Made by a program: the position numbers and the translations under genes. A stretch of DNA of 64,000 nt. It comes from Pedobacter caeni (GTDB lineage Bacteria; Bacteroidota; Bacteroidia; Sphingobacteriales; Sphingobacteriaceae). Under the pieces are notes generated by a model. That model was given only the letters and a program-made list of their open reading frames with translations, was not told where the DNA came from and ran no database searches. The DNA is taken from positions 930,001 to 994,000 of the forward strand of contig NZ_FQUQ01000002.1 of the NCBI RefSeq assembly GCF_900129215.1, written 5' to 3'. Positions 9,482-17,349 of this stretch are shown piece after piece (position 1 is the first letter of the stretch; each line of letters begins with the position of its first letter).

Positions 9482-9862
9482 TTAAGCTGTTTTTTGGGTG
9501 GCCGCCGTAACCATCGTTGATATGCACTGCCATTTTTGGTCTTTCTTAATGTAGGTACTGGAAGACCACTCGTATAACTCGAAAGACTGATCGTTATAGG
9601 CTCCTGCACTTGTTCCTAGGCTGATCACAATGCCTGTGTTTTCATAAACTTTAACTGTCATTTCTTCAGCATCCATCCGGTTGTGCTTTACAACCCCGGA
9701 TCTTACCGAATCCAGAAATGCGGATTTGGTGGTGATGCCATCAGAACCAACAATGATCCAGTCGGCTGACATGAATTTAGCGATTTCATCCACATTGTTT
9801 CCTACAATGGCTTTGTTCCATTGTTTTTCAAATTGAATTAATTCTTCTTCTGCCGTTTCCAT
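9482..9862 (-). CDS. SnoaL-like / DUF4440 (NTF2-fold) protein
   Basis: This is a 126-residue cytoplasmic protein. The pattern of an N-terminal helix (EEELIQFEKQWNKAIVGNNVDEIAKFMSADW split by IVGNN), a central strand region and a C-terminal KKDQKWQCIS strand is typical of DUF4440/SnoaL-like proteins of the NTF2 fold. Such proteins are often small enzymes or stress proteins, and the function here is not known. It sits alone between two identical tRNA-Leu genes and is convergent with the first. No signal peptide is seen. Confidence 0.75.
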   Translation of the reverse strand: METAEEELIQFEKQWNKAIVGNNVDEIAKFMSADWIIVGSDGITTKSAFLDSVRSGVVKHNRMDAEEMTVKVYENTGIVISLGTSAGAYNDQSFELYEWSSSTYIKKDQKWQCISTMVTAATQKTA

Positions 9863-10276
9863 TTTAGTTTTTATTTAAATTTAGAAATTAACCATGAATT
9901 TGTGTGGATGAGAAAAGGGTAAACTTATGGTCGTAATAACTGGATAAAGCCCTGGATTCTCCGGGATTGGAAGGTAGGTGAGAGGTAATTCAAAGGTTAT
10001 TGGCAGGTAGTTGGTAGGTTGTTTAACCTTCCAGCTACCTCGTAACTACTTTCCAACCCCCTTCCAATCCCGGAGCGTGTACGGAGCCTATACCCATTGC
10101 ATATAGACATTGTCTTATACGGCTTTGACCTTACAAAAAAAATGAAGCTTAAATTGGATCGATGCTGACAAATTTGTATTTACTTATTGCCCAACAGGAG
10201 TAAAAGCCGAAAGAAACCCTTATCATAAACCTAATCCAATGGGTTTTAATAAAAATCGTACAATATTTTGATTTTA
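9863..10276. other. Gene-free stretch holding a large hairpin
   Basis: No credible reading frame was found on either strand. The stretch contains the 117-nt palindrome listed separately (9959-10075), then about 200 bp without recognisable structure before the second tRNA-Leu promoter. Confidence 0.6.
9959..10075. repeat. Long nested inverted repeat (hairpin)
   Basis: Outer arms CTCCGGGATTGGAAGG (9959-9974) and CCTTCCAATCCCGGAG (10060-10075) pair perfectly over 16 bp. Inner arms AGGTAGTTGGTAGGTT (10005-10020) and AACCTTCCAGCTACCT (10025-10040) pair over 16 bp with one G-U and one mismatch, loop GTTT. No T-run follows, so it is not a typical terminator. It may be a REP- or MITE-like intergenic element. 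Confidence 0.8.
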
Positions 10277-10307
10277 TTGGGATTTTTAAAAAACTATTCT
10301 ATCTTTG
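10277..10307 (+). promoter_or_regulatory. Promoter of second tRNA-Leu(TAG)
   Basis: TTG (10277-10279) and TATCTTTG (10300-10307) are 20 bp apart. The -7 region and following bases repeat those of the first tRNA-Leu copy. Confidence 0.7.
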
Positions 10308-10333
10308 CAATCCGAAATAAATAAATCCTAACT

Positions 10334-10415
10334 GCGGAAGTGGCGTAATTGGTAGCCGCACCAGACTTAGGATCTGGCGCTTCACGGCGTGGGGGTTCGA
10401 GTCCCTTCTTCCGCA
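10334..10415 (+). tRNA. tRNA-Leu (anticodon TAG), second copy
   Basis: This gene is identical to 9362-9443 over all 82 nt, with the same 5-bp sequence before it. Acceptor, anticodon and T arms are as in the first copy. Confidence 0.95.
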
Positions 10416-10424
10416 CAACAACTG

Positions 10425-10455
10425 AAAACAGTCTCAAAAGGACTGTTTTTCTTTT
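10425..10455 (+). terminator. Terminator after second tRNA-Leu
   Basis: AAAACAGTC (10425-10433) pairs with GACTGTTTT (10441-10449), followed by a T-rich tail. Confidence 0.8.
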
Positions 10456-10563
10456 ATAAGGCAAAATTCAGCTGGCCTGAGCAGATCGAAATCAACCTCT
10501 TTTTTTTAGTGTAGGTCCATGAGATTCAGACAATCTACAGACATAATTTTTTAAATTATACAC

Positions 10564-10592
10564 TTTGAAATCAACAAAAAAGAATATATTTG
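10564..10592 (+). promoter_or_regulatory. tig promoter
   Basis: TTTG (10564-10567) and TATATTTG (10585-10592) are 17 bp apart. The expected transcription start near 10597-10600 leaves a leader of about 110 nt before tig. Confidence 0.7.
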
Positions 10593-10603
10593 CGCCCTCG
10601 AAA

Positions 10604-10680
10604 GGGAAATTTGAGCGATGGATTGGAAGTCAATTCTTCCGCAATAAATTTCCTCCGCCACACGGGGGATTTTTTGTATA
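10604..10680 (+). promoter_or_regulatory. Candidate attenuator leader of tig
   Basis: An intrinsic terminator (CCTCCG 10652-10657, loop CCACA, CGGGGG 10663-10668, then six T at 10670-10675) lies inside the tig leader. GGGAAATTT (10604-10612) can pair with AAATTTCCT (10646-10654), which would take three bases of the terminator stem. Between them is a small hairpin GGAAG/CTTCC (10625-10629, 10636-10640). A nine-codon frame (ATG 10618, stop 10645-10647) ends in the antiterminator arm. The structures are seen; regulation is inferred. Confidence 0.5.
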
Positions 10681-10709
10681 AAGACACTAATAATTATTGA
10701 TTCAGAAAG

Positions 10710-12056
10710 ATGAACATTACACAGGAAAAAATTAACGACTTAAATGCAGTTGTAAAGATTAAAATTTCACCTGAAGATTATACTGAAAAGGTTGATAAAT
10801 CTATAAAAGAGCAAGCTAAAAAAGCAAACCTTCCTGGTTTTCGTAAAGGAATGGTTCCTGCAGCACATATCAAGAAAATGTATGGCAGAAGCATTTTGGT
10901 GGAAGAAATCAATACCCTGTTGAGCGAAACGTTAAACAAACACCTTACTGATAATAAAGTTGAAATCCTTGGACAGCCTTTACCGGTAATGGATGATACT
11001 AAAGAATTCAAATGGGACAATACAGATGAGTTTGAGTTTGACTATGAATTGGGTCTTGCACCAGAGGTAGATGTGAAAATCACGGCCAAAGATAAATTCA
11101 CTCAATTTAACGTTAAAGCAGACGAAGAAACTTTAGCTTCACGTATCAAAAATATCAGAAGAAGCTATGGCAAAATGACAAACCCGGAAGTTTCGGCAGA
11201 TGATGACGTTCTTTATGCCGAATTAGCACAACTTTCTGCTGATGGTTCAATTTTTGAAGGTGGCATCAACAGTACCGGTTCTATTCGCTTAGATCAGGTA
11301 GCTGATAAAAAGATCTTAAAATCTTTAATCGGTTTAAAAAAGGATGATGTAGTTGAGCTTGATGTTCAGAAAGCTTTTGATAAGAATGAGGTGATCATCG
11401 CCAAATTGTTAAACATTGCTGAAGAAGATGCAAAAGAATTACAATCTAAATTCCAGGTAACGGTTAAAAATGTAAACCGTTTAGAGGAGTCTGATTTAAA
11501 CCAGGAGTTCTTTGATAAATTATTTGGTGAAGGTGTAGTGACTGACGAAGCTGGTTTTACCGCTAAAATCACTGAGGAAGTAGAAAGCATGTTCAAACAA
11601 GATGCAGACCGCAAATTGCAGAACGACATGTACACGAAACTAATTGAAAGTGTGAAAATGGAATTGCCTGATGAGTTTTTACGTAAGTGGTTAAAAGCTA
11701 CAAACGAAAAATTAACTGAAGCTGAGCTTGCAGAAGGATATGATGATTTCGCTAAAAACCTTAAATGGACTTTAATCGAGAACAAACTGATTAAAGATAA
11801 CAGCATCGAAATTAAATATGAGGATGTATTCGAAACTGCTAAACAACGTTTAGACGCACAGTTCAGAATGTACAGCCCAAGTCCGATGCCGGAAGATCAG
11901 TTGGCACAATACACTGCTACTTTCCTGAAAGAGAAAGACAACGCAAACCGCATTTTTGATGAAGTGAAAGCAATTAAAGTTTTTGAATACATTCAATCAG
12001 TTGCCACTTTAGACCAAAAAGAAATAGCTTATAATAAATTTATAGAATTGAAGTAA
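10710..12056 (+). CDS. tig: Trigger factor (ribosome-associated chaperone)
   Basis: This 448-residue protein has the trigger-factor layout. An N-terminal ribosome-binding domain carries GFRKG at residues 43-47 (the tail-binding signature). A middle PPIase-like domain (about 150-245) and a long helical C-terminal domain rich in Lys and Glu follow. It acts at the ribosome exit tunnel on nascent chains. In Bacteroidota the middle domain is poorly conserved, and peptidyl-prolyl isomerase activity cannot be assumed here. The next genes are clpP and clpX, the common order tig-clpP-clpX. A terminator and about 195 bp separate tig from clpP. Confidence 0.93.
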   Translation: MNITQEKINDLNAVVKIKISPEDYTEKVDKSIKEQAKKANLPGFRKGMVPAAHIKKMYGRSILVEEINTLLSETLNKHLTDNKVEILGQPLPVMDDTKEFKWDNTDEFEFDYELGLAPEVDVKITAKDKFTQFNVKADEETLASRIKNIRRSYGKMTNPEVSADDDVLYAELAQLSADGSIFEGGINSTGSIRLDQVADKKILKSLIGLKKDDVVELDVQKAFDKNEVIIAKLLNIAEEDAKELQSKFQVTVKNVNRLEESDLNQEFFDKLFGEGVVTDEAGFTAKITEEVESMFKQDADRKLQNDMYTKLIESVKMELPDEFLRKWLKATNEKLTEAELAEGYDDFAKNLKWTLIENKLIKDNSIEIKYEDVFETAKQRLDAQFRMYSPSPMPEDQLAQYTATFLKEKDNANRIFDEVKAIKVFEYIQSVATLDQKEIAYNKFIELK

Positions 12057-12096
12057 TTCAGGGAAAACCCGATACTTTTAGTTTATAATTACAGAT

Positions 12097-12127
12097 AAGG
12101 CGGCTTTATTAAGGCCGCCTTGTTTAT
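12097..12127 (+). terminator. Terminator after tig
   Basis: AAGGCGGC (12097-12104) pairs with GCCGCCTT (12114-12121). The tail GTTTATAT is only moderately T-rich, so termination may be partial. Confidence 0.65.
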
Positions 12128-12252
12128 ATAAAGAGATTCGAGAATTTTACAATACCACAATAAATAACCAATTTAGTTTAATTAATTTGGTAAAAATTAG
12201 GTAGATAATTAAATAGAAACAGACGTACTGACAAAGAAAAATAGACATACTG

Positions 12253-12954
12253 ATGAAAATAGACAAAGACGAATTTAGAAAATACGCAGTTAAACACCAT
12301 CGTATTAATGGTTTAAACGTGGATCGTTTTATTGGTGCTACCAATAACTCTCCTAAAAGTATGACTCCTTACATCATTGAAGAGCGTCAGCTGAACGTGG
12401 CACAAATGGATGTGTTTTCTCGTTTAATGATGGACCGTATCATCTTTTTAGGTGATGCCATTTATGATGGTAACGCGAACATTATACAGGCTCAGTTGTT
12501 GTTTTTACAATCTACAGATAACAACAGGGACATTCAGATTTATATCAACTCACCAGGTGGTTCTGTATACGCAGGTTTAGGTATCTATGATACCATGCAA
12601 TACATCACACCGGATGTGGCGACCATCTGTACCGGTATGGCAGCTTCTATGGGAGCAGTGCTATTGGTAGCAGGTGCTAAAGGAAAACGTGCTGCATTGC
12701 CACACTCACGTGTGATGATTCACCAACCTTCAGGTGGTGCACAGGGAGTTGCTTCAGATATGGAGATCAACTTAAGAGAGATGCTGAAATTAAAGAAAGA
12801 ATTATATGATATCATTTCAAACCATTCCGGACAATCTTACGAATGGGTAGAAAAAGCTTCAGACCGTGATTACTGGATGAAAGCTGACGAAGCGAAAAGC
12901 TTTGGAATGATTGATGAAGTGCTGGGAGCGAATAACAAAGAAAATAATGGCTAA
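12253..12954 (+). CDS. clpP: ATP-dependent Clp protease proteolytic subunit
   Basis: This 233-residue serine peptidase forms the barrel of the ClpXP protease. The catalytic triad is visible: Ser132 in GMAASMGA, His157 in MIHQPSGG and Asp206 in SDRDYW. The oxyanion region SPGGSV is at 100-105. The N-terminal extension of about 40 residues relative to E. coli ClpP is common in Bacteroidota. The 3' end overlaps clpX by 8 nt, so the two are translationally coupled. Confidence 0.96.
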   Translation: MKIDKDEFRKYAVKHHRINGLNVDRFIGATNNSPKSMTPYIIEERQLNVAQMDVFSRLMMDRIIFLGDAIYDGNANIIQAQLLFLQSTDNNRDIQIYINSPGGSVYAGLGIYDTMQYITPDVATICTGMAASMGAVLLVAGAKGKRAALPHSRVMIHQPSGGAQGVASDMEINLREMLKLKKELYDIISNHSGQSYEWVEKASDRDYWMKADEAKSFGMIDEVLGANNKENNG

Positions 12955-14188
12955 ACAAAATAAAGAATCTCGTTGCTCTTTTTGTGGCTCAGGTAAGCAG
13001 GATACTTTAATGCTTATTGAAGGTCTGGATGCTTACATTTGCGATAAATGTGTGACCCAGGCCAATCAACTCCTGGTACAGGAGCTTGGGAGTAAGAAAG
13101 CGAAATCTTTAGACTCTTCAATTACCTTATTGAAGCCTATGGAAATCAAAGCACATATTGACCAGTACGTTATTGGTCAGGATGACGCTAAGAAAGTCCT
13201 TTCTGTAGCGGTTTATAACCACTATAAGAGATTAGGCCAGAAGATAAACCAGGAGGATGAAGTTGAGATTGAAAAATCGAACATCATGCTGGTAGGAGAA
13301 ACCGGTACCGGAAAAACCTTACTGGCCAAAACGATTGCTAAAATCCTGCATGTTCCTTTCTGTATCTGCGATGCGACGGTATTGACCGAAGCAGGTTATG
13401 TAGGTGAAGATGTAGAGAGCATTCTGACCCGCCTCCTTCAGGCTGCGGATTATGATGTGGCTTCTGCAGAACGCGGAATCGTTTATATCGATGAGGTAGA
13501 TAAAGTTGCGCGTAAAAGCGATAACCCTTCTATCACCAGAGATGTATCGGGAGAAGGCGTGCAACAGGCCTTATTGAAGATCTTAGAGGGGACTGTAGTA
13601 AATGTTCCGCCTCAGGGAGGACGTAAACACCCGGATCAGAAAATGATTCCTGTAAATACGAACAATATCCTGTTCATCTGTGGAGGTGCATTTGATGGTA
13701 TTGAACGTAAAATTGCAAACAGACTACGTACACAGGCTGTTGGTTATAAAGTAAAAAAGGACGATGCAGAGCTTGACCTTAAAAACCTTTACAAGTACAT
13801 TACCCCTCAGGATTTAAAATCTTTTGGTTTGATTCCTGAACTGATCGGTCGTGTGCCGGTATTGACACACCTTAACCCATTGGACAAACAGGCCTTACGT
13901 AATATCCTGACAGAACCTAAGAACTCTTTGTTCCGTCAGTACGTGAAGTTGTTTGAATTTGAAGGGGTGAAATTGGTTTTTGAAGATGACGTACTAGATT
14001 TTATTGTGGACAAAGCAATGGAATACAAACTGGGAGCAAGGGGCTTACGCTCAATTTGCGAAGCAATTATGCTGGATGCCATGTTTGACATTCCTTCCGA
14101 TCCGAGCATAAAGGAGCTGAGCATTACGCTCGACTACGCGGTGGAGAAATTTGAAAAGGCCGACTTTAAAAAGTTAAAAGCAGCTTAA
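12947..14188 (+). CDS. clpX: ATP-dependent Clp protease ATP-binding subunit ClpX
   Basis: This 413-residue AAA+ unfoldase delivers substrates to ClpP. The zinc-binding domain has Cys10, Cys13, Cys32 and Cys35. Walker A is GETGTGKT (117-124), the pore loop is GYVGED (150-155) and Walker B is IVYIDEVDK (178-186). I chose ATG 12947 because the protein then begins [14 protein letters not shown], the normal family start; an upstream in-frame ATG at 12911 would add 12 residues read from inside clpP. It overlaps clpP by 8 nt. Confidence 0.96.
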   Translation: MAKQNKESRCSFCGSGKQDTLMLIEGLDAYICDKCVTQANQLLVQELGSKKAKSLDSSITLLKPMEIKAHIDQYVIGQDDAKKVLSVAVYNHYKRLGQKINQEDEVEIEKSNIMLVGETGTGKTLLAKTIAKILHVPFCICDATVLTEAGYVGEDVESILTRLLQAADYDVASAERGIVYIDEVDKVARKSDNPSITRDVSGEGVQQALLKILEGTVVNVPPQGGRKHPDQKMIPVNTNNILFICGGAFDGIERKIANRLRTQAVGYKVKKDDAELDLKNLYKYITPQDLKSFGLIPELIGRVPVLTHLNPLDKQALRNILTEPKNSLFRQYVKLFEFEGVKLVFEDDVLDFIVDKAMEYKLGARGLRSICEAIMLDAMFDIPSDPSIKELSITLDYAVEKFEKADFKKLKAA

Positions 14189-14195
14189 AAAATTT

Positions 14196-14222
14196 AATCC
14201 CCGTTTTACGGGGATTTTTTTT
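14196..14222 (+). terminator. Terminator after clpX
   Basis: AATCCCCG (14196-14203) pairs with CGGGGATT (14209-14216), loop TTTTA, followed by a run of T to 14222. Confidence 0.9.
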
Positions 14223-14272
14223 AACTTGTTATTTTAGGATCTGATCCGGGTAACACCTCCCGATAGCCGCGA

Positions 14273-14332
14273 ACCTCCTTCTGAGGAGGATACTGTGAAC
14301 AACAGAAATAATGATTAATAATAGAAAAGGAG
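14273..14332 (+). promoter_or_regulatory. amn leader with SD and possible SD-sequestering switch
   Basis: AAGGAG (14327-14332) is a clear Shine-Dalgarno sequence 7 nt before ATG 14340, unusual for this phylum. Upstream, CCTCCT (14274-14279) forms a 6-bp hairpin with AGGAGG (14284-14289), loop TCTG. The same CTCCTT could pair with the AAGGAG of the SD, giving two exclusive folds. The complementarity is seen; control of translation is inferred. Confidence 0.45.
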
Positions 14333-14339
14333 AATATAT

Positions 14340-15200
14340 ATGAACGAAGAACTAGAAGTAAACAAAGACGGAAATGAAAAAAAAGTAAAGAAAGTAAAAG
14401 AAGTAGAATCTGCAGTAAAATCAGGTTTGAAATCTAAAGGCGATATCGTAAAGAATTGGTTGCCAAGATATACGGGCAGGCCATTGGAAGAATTCGGACA
14501 ATATATCCTGTTGACAAACTTTAGCAAGTATGTACAGATGTTTTCTGAATGGCATGACAATGCACCTATCGTAGGTCTGGATAAACCAATGCAAAGTGTA
14601 ACCGCTAACGGAATTACGATTATCAATTTTGGAATGGGTAGTCCTATGGCAGCTACTATGATGGACCTGCTTACAGCGATCAGCCCTAAAGCAGTGTTAT
14701 TCCTTGGGAAATGTGGTGGATTGAAGAAGAAAAACCAACTCGGTGATCTGATCCTTCCAATTGCAGCAATCAGGGGAGAAGGTACTTCAAACGATTACTT
14801 TCCTGCTGAAGTACCTGCATTGCCTGCCTTCGCCCTGCAGAAAGCAATCTCTACCACCATTCGTGACCATTCCAGGGATTATTGGACAGGAACTTGTTAT
14901 ACCACCAACCGCAGGGTCTGGGAGCATGATAAGAACTTTAAGAAATACCTGAAAAGTTTACGTGCCATGGCTGTTGATATGGAAACTGCAACAATTTTTA
15001 CCACAGGATTTGCCAATAAGATTCCAACCGGAGCGTTATTGCTGGTTTCTGATCAGCCAATGATTCCCGAAGGTGTAAAAACGGCAGAAAGTGATAGCAA
15101 TGTCACCAGTAATTACGTGGAAACACACTTGAAAATTGGAATTGATTCCTTAAAACAACTGATCAATAATGGGTTAACAGTGAAACACTTACACTTTTAA
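14340..15200 (+). CDS. amn: AMP nucleosidase
   Basis: This 286-residue enzyme belongs to the nucleoside phosphorylase superfamily and is predicted to split AMP into adenine and ribose 5-phosphate. FGMGSPMAAT (about 101-110) and VDMETATIF (about 217-225) match the phosphate/nucleoside sites of the family. The length fits the short AMP nucleosidase of Bacteroidota, which lacks the N-terminal domain of the E. coli enzyme. The Lys- and Glu-rich first 30 residues look disordered. Its stop overlaps the convergent SixA-like gene by 4 nt. Confidence 0.85.
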   Translation: MNEELEVNKDGNEKKVKKVKEVESAVKSGLKSKGDIVKNWLPRYTGRPLEEFGQYILLTNFSKYVQMFSEWHDNAPIVGLDKPMQSVTANGITIINFGMGSPMAATMMDLLTAISPKAVLFLGKCGGLKKKNQLGDLILPIAAIRGEGTSNDYFPAEVPALPAFALQKAISTTIRDHSRDYWTGTCYTTNRRVWEHDKNFKKYLKSLRAMAVDMETATIFTTGFANKIPTGALLLVSDQPMIPEGVKTAESDSNVTSNYVETHLKIGIDSLKQLINNGLTVKHLHF

Positions 15201-15700
15201 TCTTCATCAGCACTTTTAGGATAATCAAATTCTAATAGATTTCCGGTATGGTGGCTTATCTGTTCCCATTTTTCAAATGGAAACGATATCAGCACTGTAC
15301 CACATGTAGGGACGTTATAGATATTCGCATTACTCAGGTAATTGGCGAAATCTGTAAGCCCTGGATTGTGACCAAACAAAGCAACCCTTTCGTGTTTATC
15401 ACTCAGCTTATTCACTACCTTTAATAAGGCGGTGACATTGGCTTCATAAATGGAGGTTTCCTCCTGAATCTGGCTCAAAGGTTTGTTCCAGACCTCTGCA
15501 AAATTTTTCGCGGTAGTGAGTGCGCGTAAAGCGGGACTGCTAACCACAAGCTGTGGAACCTGGTCTTTGTGAAGGATCCGGGTTGCCATTTCCGGAGCAT
15601 TTCTCAGTCCCCTGGAATTTAAAGGCCTGTCGAAGTCTGAAAGATGACTATTTCCCCATTCAGATTTTCCGTGCCGTACTAAGAGAAGTTGCTTCGCCAT
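15197..15700 (-). CDS. SixA-like histidine phosphatase
   Basis: This is a 167-residue member of the histidine phosphatase superfamily. The RHG motif with the catalytic His10 follows a short first strand (KQLLLVRHGKSEWG), and a second His lies in LFGHNPGL (about 114-121). The length and the FDRPLNSRG segment fit SixA, which in E. coli removes phosphate from histidine-phosphotransfer domains. An HPt protein is encoded nearby (21514-21891) but no link is shown. The start overlaps the end of the GT9 gene by 41 nt on the same strand. Confidence 0.85.
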   Translation of the reverse strand: MAKQLLLVRHGKSEWGNSHLSDFDRPLNSRGLRNAPEMATRILHKDQVPQLVVSSPALRALTTAKNFAEVWNKPLSQIQEETSIYEANVTALLKVVNKLSDKHERVALFGHNPGLTDFANYLSNANIYNVPTCGTVLISFPFEKWEQISHHTGNLLEFDYPKSADED

Positions 15701-16724
15701 TATTGAGTTTATTTATTACACTATTAACAACAGTTGATTCGGCTAAATTGTTCATGCAGGCAAAATCTCCTCTATAGCAGGGAACATTTCCGTAAACGGA
15801 ACATGGCCTGCAATACAGGTCAATCTGAACGGCATCATTGATAGATTGCCCATAGCCCATAAATCCGGCATATGGATGTGTTGCTCCCCACACAGATACG
15901 ACAGGGATATTCTTTAAAGAAGCGAGGTGCATTCCCGAAGAGTCCATACTGAGCATGACATCCAGATTGGAGATCAACTTTAACTCTTCTTCCAGTTTAA
16001 TCTTTCTGACCAGAGAGCGTACATTTTCATGTTTTGCTGCCCAGCCGTCTGCAATTTGCTCTTCTTCCAGTGTTCCTCCCAGGATAAATAGCTGATGGCC
16101 TAAATTGGCAAGCTGGTAAACCACAGCTTCCATTTTATGCAGGGGATAGACTTTTTGCAGATGTTGGGCAAAGGGACTTACCCCAATCCATTTTTTTGTT
16201 TTTGCGGGAAATATTTCTCCTGTCAGCAAAGCTGGCAGAGCAGGTTTTAAGGTATTGGAAAGGGTAAATGGATATCCTAGTTTTTTGAAGACCGCTGCAT
16301 ACCTTTCCACTGTTAATGGAAGAGGGGCCAGAATTTTGTTTTCTTTTCGGGTCAGCTCCGATTTCCCTTTTCGACCTTTGTCGATCGTTACCAGTTTCAC
16401 CCCCTTGAAGAAGAATAATAAACTTAAGATTCTGCTCCTCAGGTTTTGGTGTAAATCGGCTACTGCCGTAATCTTATGCTTGTTTATTTCTCTAAACAGC
16501 CTGAAGATGCCTAAAAAACCTTTATGTTTTTTTTTAGGGTCAAATGAAATAAAGCTCAGGTTGCTGACCTCATTAAAGAAAGGTTTGAAAAGCTCCCGGC
16601 TAACGTAAAGCAGAGGGATGTCAGGGTAATGCTGATTGAATTCTTTTAAAATGGGGGCAGTCATCGCTACATCCCCCATTGCGGAGAAACGGATTACTAA
16701 TATTTTAGCAGTTTCTTTAGGCAT
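15660..16724 (-). CDS. Glycosyltransferase family 9 (heptosyltransferase-like)
   Basis: This 354-residue protein begins ILVIRFSAMGDVAMTAPIL, the standard N terminus of ADP-heptose:LPS heptosyltransferases. A C-terminal donor-binding part follows with SMDSSGMHLASL and VWGATHP. It probably adds a sugar to the lipopolysaccharide core at the inner face of the cytoplasmic membrane. It follows DUF4254 by 3 bp and overlaps the SixA-like gene, so these three form one transcription unit. The exact sugar is unknown. Confidence 0.88.
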   Translation of the reverse strand: MPKETAKILVIRFSAMGDVAMTAPILKEFNQHYPDIPLLYVSRELFKPFFNEVSNLSFISFDPKKKHKGFLGIFRLFREINKHKITAVADLHQNLRSRILSLLFFFKGVKLVTIDKGRKGKSELTRKENKILAPLPLTVERYAAVFKKLGYPFTLSNTLKPALPALLTGEIFPAKTKKWIGVSPFAQHLQKVYPLHKMEAVVYQLANLGHQLFILGGTLEEEQIADGWAAKHENVRSLVRKIKLEEELKLISNLDVMLSMDSSGMHLASLKNIPVVSVWGATHPYAGFMGYGQSINDAVQIDLYCRPCSVYGNVPCYRGDFACMNNLAESTVVNSVINKLNNGEATSLSTARKI

Positions 16725-16727
16725 TAA

Positions 16728-17330
16728 TTATTTTTGGTTGTAAAGCACCGGATTCAGACTCGGGTCATTGTACATTTTCATTTGTTTGTAAACCTTCATG
16801 TACTTTGCTCCGGTTTTAATATCAGCGATCAGGTCATCTAAGCTAGCAGAAAGATCGGTCTGTTGGTTTAACAGAATGTTAAGTTTAGTCGTGCAATTCT
16901 GTTTGTGTTCTTCGGAAGCATCAACACGCTGACTTTCTTCGCGCATATGGTAGACTTTTAACGCAAGAATGGACAATCTGTCGATTACCCATGCCGGGCT
17001 TTCAGAATTGATCTTTGCCGCAGGAGAAGGAGTGATGTCCTTAAACTCTTCCAGAAAGAAGCTGTCAATATATTCTACCACATCAGTCCGTTCCTGATTG
17101 GAAGCATCAATACGGCGTTTCCATTGCAAACCTTCTACCGGATCTATCTCAGGATTACGGACCACATCTTCCATATGCCATTGTACCGTATCTATCCAGC
17201 ATTTCAAATACAGCAGGTGTTCAATGGTACTTATTTTGTAAGTATTTTGGATCGGTTGGTCGATGTTGTTGTGAATGTGATAATCATTAATCGCATCCTG
17301 AAATATCGTATTGCAAAGCTTACTAATCAT
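16728..17330 (-). CDS. DUF4254 protein
   Basis: This 200-residue, mostly helical protein has no signal peptide. The segments WIDTVQWHMEDVVR, WKRRIDASNQERTD and AWVIDRLSILALKVYHM are characteristic of DUF4254, a family found in Bacteroidota next to heptosyltransferase genes, as here. Its biochemical role is not known; the association suggests lipopolysaccharide core assembly. A perfect -7 element ends 4 bp before the ATG. Confidence 0.82.
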   Translation of the reverse strand: MISKLCNTIFQDAINDYHIHNNIDQPIQNTYKISTIEHLLYLKCWIDTVQWHMEDVVRNPEIDPVEGLQWKRRIDASNQERTDVVEYIDSFFLEEFKDITPSPAAKINSESPAWVIDRLSILALKVYHMREESQRVDASEEHKQNCTTKLNILLNQQTDLSASLDDLIADIKTGAKYMKVYKQMKMYNDPSLNPVLYNQK

Positions 17331-17334
17331 GGAT

Positions 17335-17342
17335 CAAAGGTA
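17335..17342 (-). promoter_or_regulatory. -7 promoter element for DUF4254-GT9-SixA unit
   Basis: The minus strand reads TACCTTTG, a perfect TAnnTTTG, followed by ATCC and the ATG of the DUF4254 gene at 17330. No clear -33 element was found. The transcript would be nearly leaderless. Confidence 0.55.
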
Positions 17343-17349
17343 AGGATAA

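Noticed and set aside
9362..10415. tRNA-flanked island / attachment-site duplication
   Set aside because: Integration normally duplicates only the 3' end of a tRNA. Here the whole tRNA and its promoter are repeated, and no integrase gene is present, so simple duplication is more likely.
14238..14300. TPP riboswitch-like bases (CTGATCCGGGTAA) in the amn leader
   Set aside because: The 13 bases match the 3' half of the TPP aptamer, and CTGAG...GATAC follows, but the halves are in the wrong order and the required helices cannot be drawn. AMP nucleosidase is also not a known TPP target.
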